From NCBI GenBank assembly GCA_028293175.1, contig JAQGPI010000236.1, positions 1 to 37,291 of the forward strand: a stretch of 37,291 nt of DNA, written 5' to 3'. Both the position numbers and the translations under genes were made by a program. Position 1 is the stretch's first letter. Each line of letters opens with the position of its first letter. The notes beneath the pieces were generated by a model. It had not been told where the DNA came from, did no database searches, and worked only from the letters and a program-made list of their open reading frames with translations. The stretch comes from Verrucomicrobiaceae bacterium. Lineage in GTDB: Bacteria > Verrucomicrobiota > Verrucomicrobiia > Verrucomicrobiales > Verrucomicrobiaceae. This document shows, in pieces, positions 22,034 through 32,700 of the stretch.

Positions 22034-25000
22034 ATGCCTGAGCAGAATCAAAACGAGGGAAACCCGGCAGCAAAGACAAAAGCGCTTCCGCACAGTGAGC
22101 TGCCGCCCGGCGTGACACTGCGGCACACGCTGGCAGGGCATAAGGGGGTTGTTCGCAGCGCAGTTTTCGATCCCTGGGGCCAGACGCTGGCCAGTGCGAG
22201 TGGGGACCAAACGATCAAGTTCTGGGATGCCGCCAGCGGCGAACTGCTGCGCACCCAGGAAGGGCACCACGATAAAGTTCGGAGCGTGACCTTCGATTCC
22301 ACGGGCCGACTCCTAGCCGGCGGGAATGAAGACGGGACGATCAGTATTTGGGAGGCAGCCAGCGGCCATTGCTTGCACCGGTTGGCAGGGCACCAAGGGC
22401 GGGTCCTAAGCTTGGTCTTCGATTCCTCCGGCCAAACCCTGGCGAGTGGGAGCGAGGACAAGATGGTCCGTCTATGGGACGTGGCAAGCGGTCGACTACT
22501 ACGCACCTTGCGAGGGCATCAAGGTGAGGTCAAGAGTGTAGCGTTCGATCCCTTGGGTCGGACTTGGGCCAGCGGAAGTTGGGATGGCACGGTCAAGCTC
22601 TGGGAGGTGGCCAGCGGCAAGCTCCTTGACACTCTAGCAGCGCATCGGTCTTCGGTATGCAGCGTGGCCTTTGACCCCACGGGCCGAACCTTGGCTAGCG
22701 CGAGTGTAGACGATACGATCAAGCTATGGGATCTGACCAACGGCCGCCTGTTGCGCACGCTTGAGAGCCACACCGACACTGTTTCCCATCTGGCTTTCTC
22801 CAAGTATTCAAGGCTGCTCGCCTCGAAGAGTTTTGACGGCACGGTTCGCCTGTGGAGCTGCGAGTCATGGGAGTGTCTGGCGGTGATTCCTATACCCGGT
22901 CAACCGTACGGCGATATTGCCGCCCTGGACTTTCACCCCACCTTGCCCTGGCTGGTCACCGATGCCTCCAGCCCCGGCTCGCCATACGGCACCCTGGGCG
23001 AACTCCTCAAAATCTGGGAGCTGAACATCGACATCCTGTTTGGCAAGGCCGCAGGAGCCCGACCACTCCCTCCGGCCTCGCATCATACCACGGCGAAGGT
23101 GGTGCTGGTGGGGGATTCTGGCGTGGGCAAGACGGGGCTGGGCTGGCGGCTGGCGCATGGCGAATTCAAAGAGCATGCCTCCACCCATGGCCAGCAGTTC
23201 TGGGTGATGCCGGAACTGGGTACGCGTCGCGCTGACGGCACGGAGTGCGAGGCGATCCTGTGGGATCTGGCCGGGCAGCCGGACTACCGGCTGATCCATG
23301 CGCTGTTCCTGGATGATGCGGATCTGGCGCTGGTGCTCTTCGATCCTACGGACACGCGCGATCCGCTGCACGGGGTGGAGTTTTGGCTGAAGCAGTTCCA
23401 CACCTGCGCCACGAACGCCAAGTGCCCGGTAGTGCTGGTGGCGGCCCGCGCGGACCGTGGCGCACCCTCGCTGACGGTGGCGGAGCTGGACGCCTTCTGC
23501 CAGCAGCGGGGACTGAGCGGCTACTACCGCACCAGCGCCAAGGCGGGCGAGGGGCTGGCGGAACTGGTGGCACGGATGCAGCAACTGATCCCCTGGGAGA
23601 CGAAGCCCGCCACCACCACAACCCAGACCTTCAAGCGGGTGAAGGATTTTGTTTTGGGACTGAAGGAGCAGGCCGATGGCGGGCCCATCGCGGTGCGTTG
23701 GCCGACGCTGCGCGAGCTGCTGGCGCGCACGGATGCGGCCTGGGAATTCACCGATGCGGAGATGCAGACGGCGGTGGGGCACCTGGAAAACTACGGCTAC
23801 GTGCGGCGGCTGCACACCTCGCAGGGGGAGGAGCGCGTGCTGCTGAAGCCGGACCTGCTCAACAACCTCGCGGCCTCGTTCATCCTGGAGGCGCGGCGCA
23901 ATGACAAGGGCCTGGGCGCGCTGGAGGAGAAACGACTGCTAGCGGGCGGCTATCGGTTTCCCGAACTCACGGGGCTGGCCAAGCCGGAGCAGGACATCCT
24001 GGTGGATGCGGCGGCGCTGCTGTTCCTGGAGCGGCACGTGTGCTTCCGCGAGCAGACGCTGGACGGCCAGGGCTACTTGGTTTTCCCGGAACTGATCAAT
24101 TTGAAAATGCCGCCGGTGGCGGACACGGAGCCGGTGGTGGAGGGCGCGGCCTACACGGTGAGCGGCGCGGTGGAAAATGTGTACGCTTCGCTGGTGGTGC
24201 TGCTGGGCTATACGCAGACCTTCACCCGCACGGCACAATGGCAGGCGCAGGCGCGCTACGAGGTGGGCGGCGGCGCGGTGTGTGGCTTCCGCCAGGAGAC
24301 GGCGCGCGATGGCGGCCTGGACCTGATACTGTACTTTTGCACCAATGTGGAGAGCCCGGTGCGGATGCTGTTCCAGGGCATGTTCGAATGTTTCCTGCAA
24401 CGGCGGAACCTGACGGTCACCCGCTATGAACCTGTGGCCTGCGGCAAATGCGGCCATGCGTTGGACCGTGCGGTGGTGCGGCACCGCACGCGTGAGGGCA
24501 AGACCTTTGCCTTCTGCAACGACTGCGGCGAAAAGCTGTCGCTGCCGCAGGCGCAGGAGCCCATCCAGCTCACCCACGCGCTGCAGGAAAAGGTAGAGGC
24601 CCAGCGCCTTGTGGCCGGTCGGCGCACGCTTTTCGAGCAGGCCGTATTCCGCTTGCAGGCCTATGTGAAGGACGAGCACCTGCCCGCGCCGGAGTGTTTC
24701 ATCAGCTATGCCTGGGGCGTGCCGGAGCACGAGCGCTGGGTGGAGAAGCAACTGGCGACGGACCTGCAAAAAGCGGGGCTCAAAGTGCTGCTCGACAAGT
24801 GGGAGAACCATCGGATCGGCTCCAGCATCGCGCGGTTTGTCGAATTGATCGAGGAGTGCGACCTGATGGTTGTCGTTGGAACACCGCTTTATCGTCAGAA
24901 GGCTAAGAACGTGGTGTCCCCCAAAGGCAGTGTGGTGGCTGCGGAGTGGGATATGGCCGGCATTCGCCTGCTGTCCACGGAAGCAGCGAAGCAGACGGTG

Positions 25001-25198
25001 CTGCCTGTGCTGCGGGAGGGTGACGGGGCCAAGGCGTTCCCGCCGCTTCTACGGGGTCGCTTTTATGCCGATTTCCGCGACGACAAGACCTACTTCCTGA
25101 CGGTCTTCGACCTGATCCTGAGTCTCTACAACATCGCGCCAAACCACCCCGCCGTAGCGGACCTGCGGGAGTCCTTGAGCGGGCCGGAGATGCGGTAG
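22034..25198 (+). CDS. WD40 - Roc/COR-like GTPase - zinc ribbon - TIR/SEFIR protein
   Basis: One 1054-residue multidomain protein. Residues 31-275 hold six clear WD40 repeats (GH..V.S..FD..G..LASGS.D.T...WD), with a degenerate seventh at about 283-328, giving one propeller. A Ras/Roc-like GTPase follows at 354-520: P-loop GDSGVGKT (360-367), G3 DLAGQ (411-415), G5 TSAK (500-503); the G4 NKxD is replaced by ARAD (471-474). Residues 530-800 look like the COR region of Roco proteins (winged-helix part LENYGYVRRL, VLLKPDLLNNL, YLVFPELI). A zinc ribbon follows (C803-x2-C806, C828-x2-C831). The C terminus (887-1035) is a TIR/SEFIR fold: CFISYAW, LLDKWENHRIG, CDLMVVVGTPLY, and E971 in VAAEWD as candidate NADase glutamate. 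The architecture resembles NLR-like sensors with a cell-suicide effector. The defence role is inferred; the domain order is directly visible. No neighbouring defence gene is seen. Confidence 0.88.
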   Translation: MPEQNQNEGNPAAKTKALPHSELPPGVTLRHTLAGHKGVVRSAVFDPWGQTLASASGDQTIKFWDAASGELLRTQEGHHDKVRSVTFDSTGRLLAGGNEDGTISIWEAASGHCLHRLAGHQGRVLSLVFDSSGQTLASGSEDKMVRLWDVASGRLLRTLRGHQGEVKSVAFDPLGRTWASGSWDGTVKLWEVASGKLLDTLAAHRSSVCSVAFDPTGRTLASASVDDTIKLWDLTNGRLLRTLESHTDTVSHLAFSKYSRLLASKSFDGTVRLWSCESWECLAVIPIPGQPYGDIAALDFHPTLPWLVTDASSPGSPYGTLGELLKIWELNIDILFGKAAGARPLPPASHHTTAKVVLVGDSGVGKTGLGWRLAHGEFKEHASTHGQQFWVMPELGTRRADGTECEAILWDLAGQPDYRLIHALFLDDADLALVLFDPTDTRDPLHGVEFWLKQFHTCATNAKCPVVLVAARADRGAPSLTVAELDAFCQQRGLSGYYRTSAKAGEGLAELVARMQQLIPWETKPATTTTQTFKRVKDFVLGLKEQADGGPIAVRWPTLRELLARTDAAWEFTDAEMQTAVGHLENYGYVRRLHTSQGEERVLLKPDLLNNLAASFILEARRNDKGLGALEEKRLLAGGYRFPELTGLAKPEQDILVDAAALLFLERHVCFREQTLDGQGYLVFPELINLKMPPVADTEPVVEGAAYTVSGAVENVYASLVVLLGYTQTFTRTAQWQAQARYEVGGGAVCGFRQETARDGGLDLILYFCTNVESPVRMLFQGMFECFLQRRNLTVTRYEPVACGKCGHALDRAVVRHRTREGKTFAFCNDCGEKLSLPQAQEPIQLTHALQEKVEAQRLVAGRRTLFEQAVFRLQAYVKDEHLPAPECFISYAWGVPEHERWVEKQLATDLQKAGLKVLLDKWENHRIGSSIARFVELIEECDLMVVVGTPLYRQKAKNVVSPKGSVVAAEWDMAGIRLLSTEAAKQTVLPVLREGDGAKAFPPLLRGRFYADFRDDKTYFLTVFDLILSLYNIAPNHPAVADLRESLSGPEMR

Positions 25199-25277
25199 AG
25201 GGGCGTGGCTCACGTTGCCCTCAACGTGAATCGAAAAAGGTAGCGCGCAGCGCCTGAAAATTCTCTCTAGAAGCGAA

Positions 25278-25437
25278 GAAAGGAGCGTGGACACTCCTGT
25301 CCGCAATCGAAAGGCCTGCGGCGCAGCCGCCACATTCTCAAAGAGCAGCGCAGTCACACTGCAAGCTTCGTTGAGATTCTTCGCGGCTGCGCCGCAGGAG
25401 GATGATTGCGGACAGGAGTGTCCACGCTCCTTTTTTA
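25278..25437. repeat. Large palindrome, family E, ending in T6 (possible terminator)
   Basis: The left arm begins AAAGGAGCGTGGACACTCCT, then GTCCGCAATC and CCTGCGGCGCAGCCGC (25278-25330). The right arm runs from about 25382 (GCGGCTGCGCCGCAGG, then GATTGCGGACAG and GAGTGTCCACGCTCC) to TTTTTT at 25431-25436. The arms pair over about 50 bases with few mismatches and the similarity continues inward. On the plus strand it would form a very long stem followed by six T, so it may also terminate the WD40-TIR transcript. The remaining 250 bases to the CDF gene show only a direct repeat GGATCAAACC (25603 and 25613). Confidence 0.8.
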
Positions 25438-25687
25438 AGCATTGGGCACCCATCGTGCACTTTTTTCGCCATGCTGCCTCTACCCGTCCACAACACCCGG
25501 TTTAGGCGCTGCAATCAGGGGGTGAATGGCTTATAGTTCTGCCATGCCCGCTTCTTTGGATTTTCTCGCCGCAGACACCGTGTTTTGCCCGGAAATCCGA
25601 CTGGATCAAACCGGATCAAACCAAAAATTGCGGCGCGGGGTAGGGAGGGGCAAGGCTGGGCAACGCTTGTTGGACTCTCTGTGGACG

Positions 25688-26599
25688 TTACACACCCGTG
25701 GTCCGCTCCAGGCCGACGTCGTGCCAGGAGACGGGGTCTTCCACGGGCTCGAGATGGGTGACGACCACGAGGCCGGTGATGAGCTTGCGCAGGTCGTTTT
25801 CGATCTGTTCGGAAACGTCGTGGCCGTGGGCGATGGTCCAGGCGCCGGGCATGAGCAGATGCACGGACATGAACTTGAGCGAGCCGGCGCGGCGGGTGCG
25901 CAGCGCATGGTATTGCACGCCGCCCTGGCTGTACTGGTCGAGGGCGCTGCGGATGGATTCGAGCTCTTCCGTGGGCAGGGCGCTGTCCATGAGGCCGTGC
26001 ATGGATTCGGTGACGAGCTTCACGCCGGTGAAGACGATGTGGAAGGCGAGCGCGACGCCGATGAGGGGATCGAGCCAGGCCCAGCCGGTGAGGGCGACGA
26101 GGGCGACGGCGACGAGCACGGCGACGGAGGTCCACACATCGGTGAAGAGGTGCCGGGCATCGGCTTCCAGGGCGATGGAGCGGCGTCGTTTGCCCACGCG
26201 CATGAGCACGCGGGCGACGAACAGGTTGATCAAGGAAGCGCCGACGGAAACGGCGAGGCCCATGGCGGGCTGGGTGATCTCATGGGGGGAGAAAAGGCGG
26301 TCCACGGCGGTCCAGCCAATGGCCACGGCGGCCACCACGATGAGCGCGCCTTCCACACCGGCGGCGAAGTACTCGGCCTTCGAGTGGCCGTGCGAGTGCT
26401 CGTCGTCCTCGGGCTTCATGGCGACGGATAGCGAGGCAAAGGCGACGAGCGCGGCAGCGACATTGGCCAGGGATTCCAGCGCATCGGAAAGCAGGCCCAC
26501 GGAGCCGGTGAGACGCCAGGCCACCAGCTTGAGGAAGAAGGTAACCACCGCGGCCGCAAGCGACAGCATGGCATAGTGGGTGAGGGGGCGTTCAGGCAT
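25688..26599 (-). CDS. Cation diffusion facilitator (CDF) metal exporter
   Basis: I chose the ATG at 26599 (303 residues, MPERPLTHYAMLSLAAAVVT); a longer frame to 26704 adds a poorly hydrophobic extension that overlaps the next gene's promoter region. Six transmembrane segments are followed by a cytosolic C-terminal domain (about 205-290). The metal sites of TM2 and TM5 read LLSDALESLANV and EADARHLFTDVWTS. A His-rich loop (EDDEHSHGHS) lies between TM2 and TM3 after MKP. The ALESLAN form of the TM2 motif differs from the usual D..HS..D, so metal choice (Zn, Fe, Mn or other) is uncertain. CDF proteins export divalent metals by proton antiport. Confidence 0.9.
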   Translation of the reverse strand: MPERPLTHYAMLSLAAAVVTFFLKLVAWRLTGSVGLLSDALESLANVAAALVAFASLSVAMKPEDDEHSHGHSKAEYFAAGVEGALIVVAAVAIGWTAVDRLFSPHEITQPAMGLAVSVGASLINLFVARVLMRVGKRRRSIALEADARHLFTDVWTSVAVLVAVALVALTGWAWLDPLIGVALAFHIVFTGVKLVTESMHGLMDSALPTEELESIRSALDQYSQGGVQYHALRTRRAGSLKFMSVHLLMPGAWTIAHGHDVSEQIENDLRKLITGLVVVTHLEPVEDPVSWHDVGLERTTGV

Positions 26600-26733
26600 G
26601 AGCGGCCCGGAATTAAGCACGGAACGGCGAGTGAGTCGTCGGGAAACCAGCAGGGTAGGAAGTGCGAAGGGGATCGGGGCACCCTTGTGGCTCCCTTTGC
26701 TCAATATACCAGCGCAACAAACTTCTGGTAATT

Positions 26734-29700
26734 ATGGAAAAAGCCTCTAAATTAAGGCTGAACAAACATTTAATGCCCCATAACCGACACCCTGTACCCA
26801 AGGAGCCGAGCGCTCCTGTTGCGTGCTTCCTAGCCTTCCGGCGAGGGGGCCGCGCAGTACTGGGCATGGTTGCGGGGCTGCTGGCTCTCAGTGCGCAGGC
26901 TCACAATCTGGACATGCGCACGGATTACCTGGGCTACGACAAGGCCACGCTCGATCTGTTCCAGGCGCGCGCTGCCTTGGGCCAGACCTTGATCCAGGTA
27001 GGCGATACCATCGGGCTGCTAATGAAGGCGACGCCTAATCTTGGCACGCCAACGGGCGCGGGCGGCTACTCCACCTTCTTCATCCCGGTGGGCTCGCAGT
27101 TGCAGAAAGCCGAGTACGGCCGCCTCGATGCCACCGGCGCGTTTGTTGCCTCCGCCGTGAAAGGCCAGTCCATCCTCGCCCTGGGCGATGGCGCATGGGG
27201 CTCCCGACTCACCACCGGCCTCATCGGACTGCAACTGGGCCCCAACATCAATGGCCAGACGGCGAATGCGGTGAGCAGCACCGGCCTCAACAACGGCACG
27301 ATGGTCGGCGTGTACTCCGATACCGGCATCTTCTATTCCACCGATCCCAAGACCGCCTGGCAGAGCTGGGTGAACACCGGTGGCCTGGATAACAATCAAG
27401 GCACCCCGGCAGACAACTCCGTGCTCACCAGTTCCGGCAGCGCGGTGGTCCCCTCCACCCGCTGGGATGCGGAGCAATTGCTTGCCTTTGGCGTGCTCTC
27501 CCCCACGCTCGCTTTTCTCGATCCGGCAGATGCCCGCGGCAATGCTCCGTGGGGCATGGCTAGCGCCGTCGCCGGGCCGGAAAGCGGCTACGCCTGGGCC
27601 TTCAACAAGACCTACTGGGACTCGCACGCCTCAGACCCCAGCCGCGCGAAGAACTCCATCGCCGTGGGCCCTTGGAAACGCCTCAAGTACGATGGCAGCC
27701 AGTCATCCAAGGACACGCCAGGCTTGAAGAGCACCGCCACCGGCTACTCGGCGGCAGACGCGGGCGACATCGGTTACGACCTCAGCGCGGCTCATCCTCT
27801 GCCTGAAACCAAGAGCTGGACCGACAACAGCAGCCCCAAGGCCGTGCGCATCGCCTGGGGCAATACCGAGCTTTACCGTCCCGAGTACGCGCGCATTCAG
27901 ATCAAGATCATCAAGGGCCCGGGCGAGCTCAAGTCGCCCTTCGATTCCGCCGGATTCCTGCAAGCCTATGCCGATACCTTTGGCGGCGATGCCGGCGGTG
28001 AGTACAACAACTTCGACCACCTCTGGCACTACTACAAGCCCACCACCGCCCAGCTCGCGGGCAGGCCCTTCATCTTCAAGCAAGTGTCCAAGCCGCTGGT
28101 CATGCCCAATGAAGTCTTCTCCTACAGCCTGTGGGTGATCAATTTCGGTTCTCAAACCCTCACTAACGTGCAGGTGACAGACAACCTGCCCGCCGGCGAG
28201 CAGTTCCTCAGCGCCGTGCCCGCCGCCTCCAGCGGGCCGAATCCACTGGTGTGGAATTTTGGTTCCCTGGCACCGCAGGCGATCAGGCAGATTACCGTCA
28301 ATGTGAAGGCCGTGGGCACCGGCGTGATGACCAACGTGGCCACTTCCAAGAGCGACCAGTTCCCGCCGGAGACCACCACCGACACCACCGTGGGAGCCTC
28401 CCAGGCCCTGCTGTATGCGGACAAGATGGTCACACCCACCACCGCGCAGCCGGGTGGGACCGTGAATTACACCATGATCATTTCCAATGAAGGCACCGCC
28501 TCCAGCGCCGTGCCTTTGGTGATCACGGAAAACCTGCCCTCCGGCTTCTCCTACAACGGCTTCATCTCCGCCGATATCAATGGCGCTCCCGCCGCGCCCG
28601 GGGCCATCTCCATCGCCGTGCCGAGTTCCCAGCACCCGGTGTTTACCGTCAATACCGCCATCGAGGCGCGGAAGTCCGTGGTGATTACCTTCAGGGCAAA
28701 GATCAGCGCCGTGAAGCTGCCGGGCAGCTACTGCAACAGCTACAGTTTCGCTTACAGCGGCAAGGTGAACTCCACCGGCGCGCTCGCCTGCGTGACGGTG
28801 CAGGATGTGCAGCTCGGCATCGGCAACCTGGTCTTCTTTGACGAGAATGGCGACGGCCTTGCCAATCCAGGTGAAGGCGTGCCGGGCGTGAATGTGGAGC
28901 TGTACAAGGAAGACATGACGGCGGGCGTGGATGCGCCGCTGGCCAGCACCGTCACCAATGCCAGCGGCCAGTACCTTTTCGATACGCTGGATGCCGGCAT
29001 CTATTACGTCCACATCCCGAAGACCATGTTCCAGTCCAGCGGCCCCTTGTTTGCCAAGGTGGCGGTGGCGGCCACACTCTTCGGCGATGATGACGTGGGC
29101 CAGGACGGGCTCAACAACAGCGATCCGCCCAGCGATGGCGTGGACAGCAATCTCGTCTACCTCTTCCCCGGTCAGGCACCCACGGATGACAATGGCGAGA
29201 CCGGCGTGGGCAGCGGTTCTGACAATGACAACGACGCCTCGGTGGACCTCACCGTGGACTTCGGTTTCCAGATCCCGGTGGGCATTGGCAACCTCGTGTT
29301 CGTGGATGCCAATCACAATAGCCATGCCGATCCTGGTGAAGGGGTGGGCGGTGTGACGGTGGAAATCTATGATTCCTCCGCACCCGTGAGCACGGGCCAG
29401 TACGTGTTCTCCGCCACGACCACTTCCACCGGCCACTACCTCTTCGATCACCTCAGCACCGGCGATTACTACGTGCACATTCCGGCGCTGAATTTCCAGC
29501 CCGGTCATCCGCTTTCAGGCCTGCTGTCGCTGCCGGATGTCGGCGCTGCGGTTCACTCCGATGACAACGTGGGCGAGAACGGTATCGACGCGATTTCACC
29601 CATCTACACCGGCATCACTTCCGATATGGTCCATCTGGAGCCGGGCCTCGCCCCAGTGGATGCGGGCGGCGGCTCGACCAATGGTGAAACGGGCTTCATG

Positions 29701-32700
29701 GCCAGTGAAGACAACGCCAATGACAACAAGATCGACCTAACCATCGACTTTGGTTTCACCGACAGCCCTTCGCCCGTCTGTGGCGTGGGCAATCTCGTTT
29801 TCAAGGAGGACGATGACAACTTCTTCTATGAGGACGGTGAAGGCGTGGACGGCGTGACGGTGCAGTTGTTCACCGCCTCGGTGAGCAATCCGCTTGCCAC
29901 TCCGCCACTGCGCACAGTCATCACGGCCAATGGCGGTGAGTACTACTTTGGCAACCTCCTGCCCGGCAATTACTACGTCTTCATTCCGCCTTCCAACTTC
30001 TCCGCCAGCGGCGTGCTGAAGAACAGTCTTTCCATTCCTGGCCAGGGCGGTGACGACGGGCAGGACGATGATCAGGATGAGAATGGCGATGATCCCTTTG
30101 ATCCGTCCATTTCCGGCGTGAAGTCGAACGTCTTCAACCTCGCCGTGGGCGCGGAACCAACCGGCAACACCTCGGAATTCGGCTTCAATTCCTACGTCGA
30201 TGACGGCTCCGACACCAACAACGACCTCACCATTGACTTGGGTTTCTATGAACCCGTGGGCGTGGGCAATGTGGTGTTCAAGGATCTCAACGGCAACGGC
30301 CGCTATGATGACGGTGAAGGTGTGGACGGCGTGACCTTGCAGTTGTTCACTCCAGGCCTTGATCCGCAGACGCAACTGCCGGTGGCCGCCACTGTCAGCG
30401 CCAATGGCGGCCGCTACAGCTTCACTCGCTTGCGGCCGGGCAGCTATTTCGTTTACATTCCAGGCGTGAATTTCGGCATCGGCGGCCCGCTCAACGGCCT
30501 GCTTTCCGTGGCTGATACCAACACGAGCTGGGCGGGCGATGACAACCAGGGCGAGGACGGCATCGATTCGCCCAATCCGCTTTCCAACGGCGTCTCCAGC
30601 CGCGAGTTCACCTCGCTGACCGGCGCTGCGCCTACGGATGCGACTACCGAACAAGGAGTGGGTGCGGCCGATGACAACAGCACGGAAGGGGACTTCGATG
30701 CCACCATCGACTTCGGCTTCTACGACAACAACACCCCTATCCTGGGCATTGGCAACGTGGTCTTCAACGACCTCAATCACAACGGCCACTACGAAGCTGG
30801 CGAAGGTGTGCCCGGCGTGCATGTGCGGCTCTTCCCCGCCAATGCCAATCCGCAGAGTGACACGCCCGCTTCCATCTCCATCACCGATGCGGATGGCAGC
30901 TACTTGTTAAGAACAAACGTGCCGGGCGATTACATCGTCTTCATCCCTTACACCGAGTTTGATGTGGGCGGTGCGCTGTTCGGCCTGATGTCGATTCCCA
31001 GCAACGGCACGGATGACGGCGTGGATGATAATGCCGATGAGAACGGTATTGATGCGGTGCATCCGAACATCACCGGCATTAGCTCCGCCGTCGTGCATCT
31101 CGCCCTCGGTACCGAACCCTTGGACGGCACGGCTGAAAGCGGTTTCAACGCGGACAGCGACAATGACGCTGACAGCAATTTCGACCTCACGATCGACTTC
31201 GGTTTCGACCACATTTGCCCCACCATGGTCATCAGCCCGGCGACTCTGCCCGGTGTGACCAAGGAGGAAGGCTATCCGCAAGTGCTGAGCACCACCAGCG
31301 GCTACGGCCCCTACACCTGGGAGATCACCGGCGGTGCTCCGCCGGAGGGTCTCGTACTCAGTCCTACCGGCCAGTTCCTTGGCACCGCCACGGATGTGGG
31401 CGTGTACAACTTCAGCGTGCAGGTGACGGATGCCACCGGCTGTACCGGCACGGCGAACTATCAGGTGACCGTCTCGCCCATCCCCACCGTGGGCCTGGGC
31501 AACTGCGTCTATCTGGATGTGAACCACAACGGCGTGAACGATGGCAATGAAGGCCTCGCGGATGTGGAGTTGGAGCTTTTCCGTGCTGGTCAGGACCCGC
31601 TCATCGACGGCCCGCTCGCTGAAGTGGATACCGATGCCACCGGCCGCTACAGCTTTGAAGGGCTCACCCCCGGCGATTACTTCCTCTACATCCCGCCCAC
31701 CGAATTCGCCGTCGGCAGGCCGCTCTATGGCTGCCTCTCCGTGCCCGGTGCCGCTGCTGACAACGGCGTTGATGACAACCTGCCGGGCAATGACAATGGC
31801 ATCGACAACGCTCAACCGGAACTTAACGGCCTCTTCTCCAATGCCATGCATCTGGCACTCGGCACCGAGCCCACGGACGGCTCCACGGAAACCGGTTTTG
31901 ACGTCACGCATGACAATGCCAATGGCAACGATTCGAACTTCGATGCCACCATTGATTTCGGCTTCCAGGCCTCCTGCCCCACCATGGTCGTCACTCCCTC
32001 CACGCTGCCCTCGGCCACGGAAGGCAACGCTTACAACCAGGCGCTCCAGGCCACCGGCGGCGTGGCCCCGGTCACCTTCTCCGTCACCAACGGCATCCTG
32101 CCTTCCGGCATCTCCGTTTCCACCCTGGGAGTGATCGCCGGCACACCGGAAAACCAGGGCGCGTACGCCTTCACCATCCGCGCCACCGATGCCAATGGCT
32201 GCTCCACCGATGTGCCCTCATCGCTCGTTGTCGGGGCCCGGCTCGCGGTCGGTAACCTGGTCTTCTTTGATGCCAATGCCAACGGCCACGCCGATGCGGG
32301 CGAAGGCATCGACGGCGTCACCGTGCAACTCTACCGCAGCACTGATACGCCCGGCACCAGCACGCCGCTGGCCACCGCCACCACGGCGAATGGCGGCCGC
32401 TACCTGATCGATGGACTCGGCTCAGGGCAGTACATCCTGTTCATCCCCAAGGCCATGTTCGCCACGGGTGCACCGCTGGTTAACATGAAGTCCGTGCCCG
32501 GTGCCATGAGCTCGGGTGATGATAACGCCGGGGAGCGCGGTGTGGACAATGCGGTGCCCGCGACCAATGGCATCGCCACGGCTGTCTTCAGCCTCGCCAC
32601 CGGCAGCGCTCCGACCATTGACGACAGTGAAACCGGCACCGATGAAGCCAGCGATGATGCCCGTGATTCCGACATCGATCTCACTCAGGACTTCGGCTTT

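Noticed and set aside
22124-22860. Tandem units of about 126 bases that could suggest a repeat array or CRISPR
   Set aside because: They are in-frame WD40 coding repeats of 42 residues, diverged in sequence and without spacers.
22865-24811. Two long minus-strand frames opposite the WD40-TIR gene
   Set aside because: Composition is typical of antisense shadows, and the opposite strand carries intact domains throughout.
25287-25505. Short frame downstream of the WD40-TIR gene
   Set aside because: It lies across the family E palindrome and has no start signal or protein-like composition.
25526-26431. 301-codon plus-strand frame opposite the CDF gene
   Set aside because: Gly/Asp/His-rich shadow; the minus strand has six membrane spans and CDF metal motifs.
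26600-26704. N-terminal extension of the CDF frame to 26704
   Set aside because: The extension lacks CDF similarity and covers the region where the divergent giant gene should have its promoter; the ATG at 26599 suits the family.
27703-29508. Long minus-strand open frame (about 600 codons) inside the SdrD_B-like gene
   Set aside because: It is the mirror of a strongly biased high-GC gene; composition is His/Gly/Val/Ala-rich without domains, and the plus strand encodes clear repeats.
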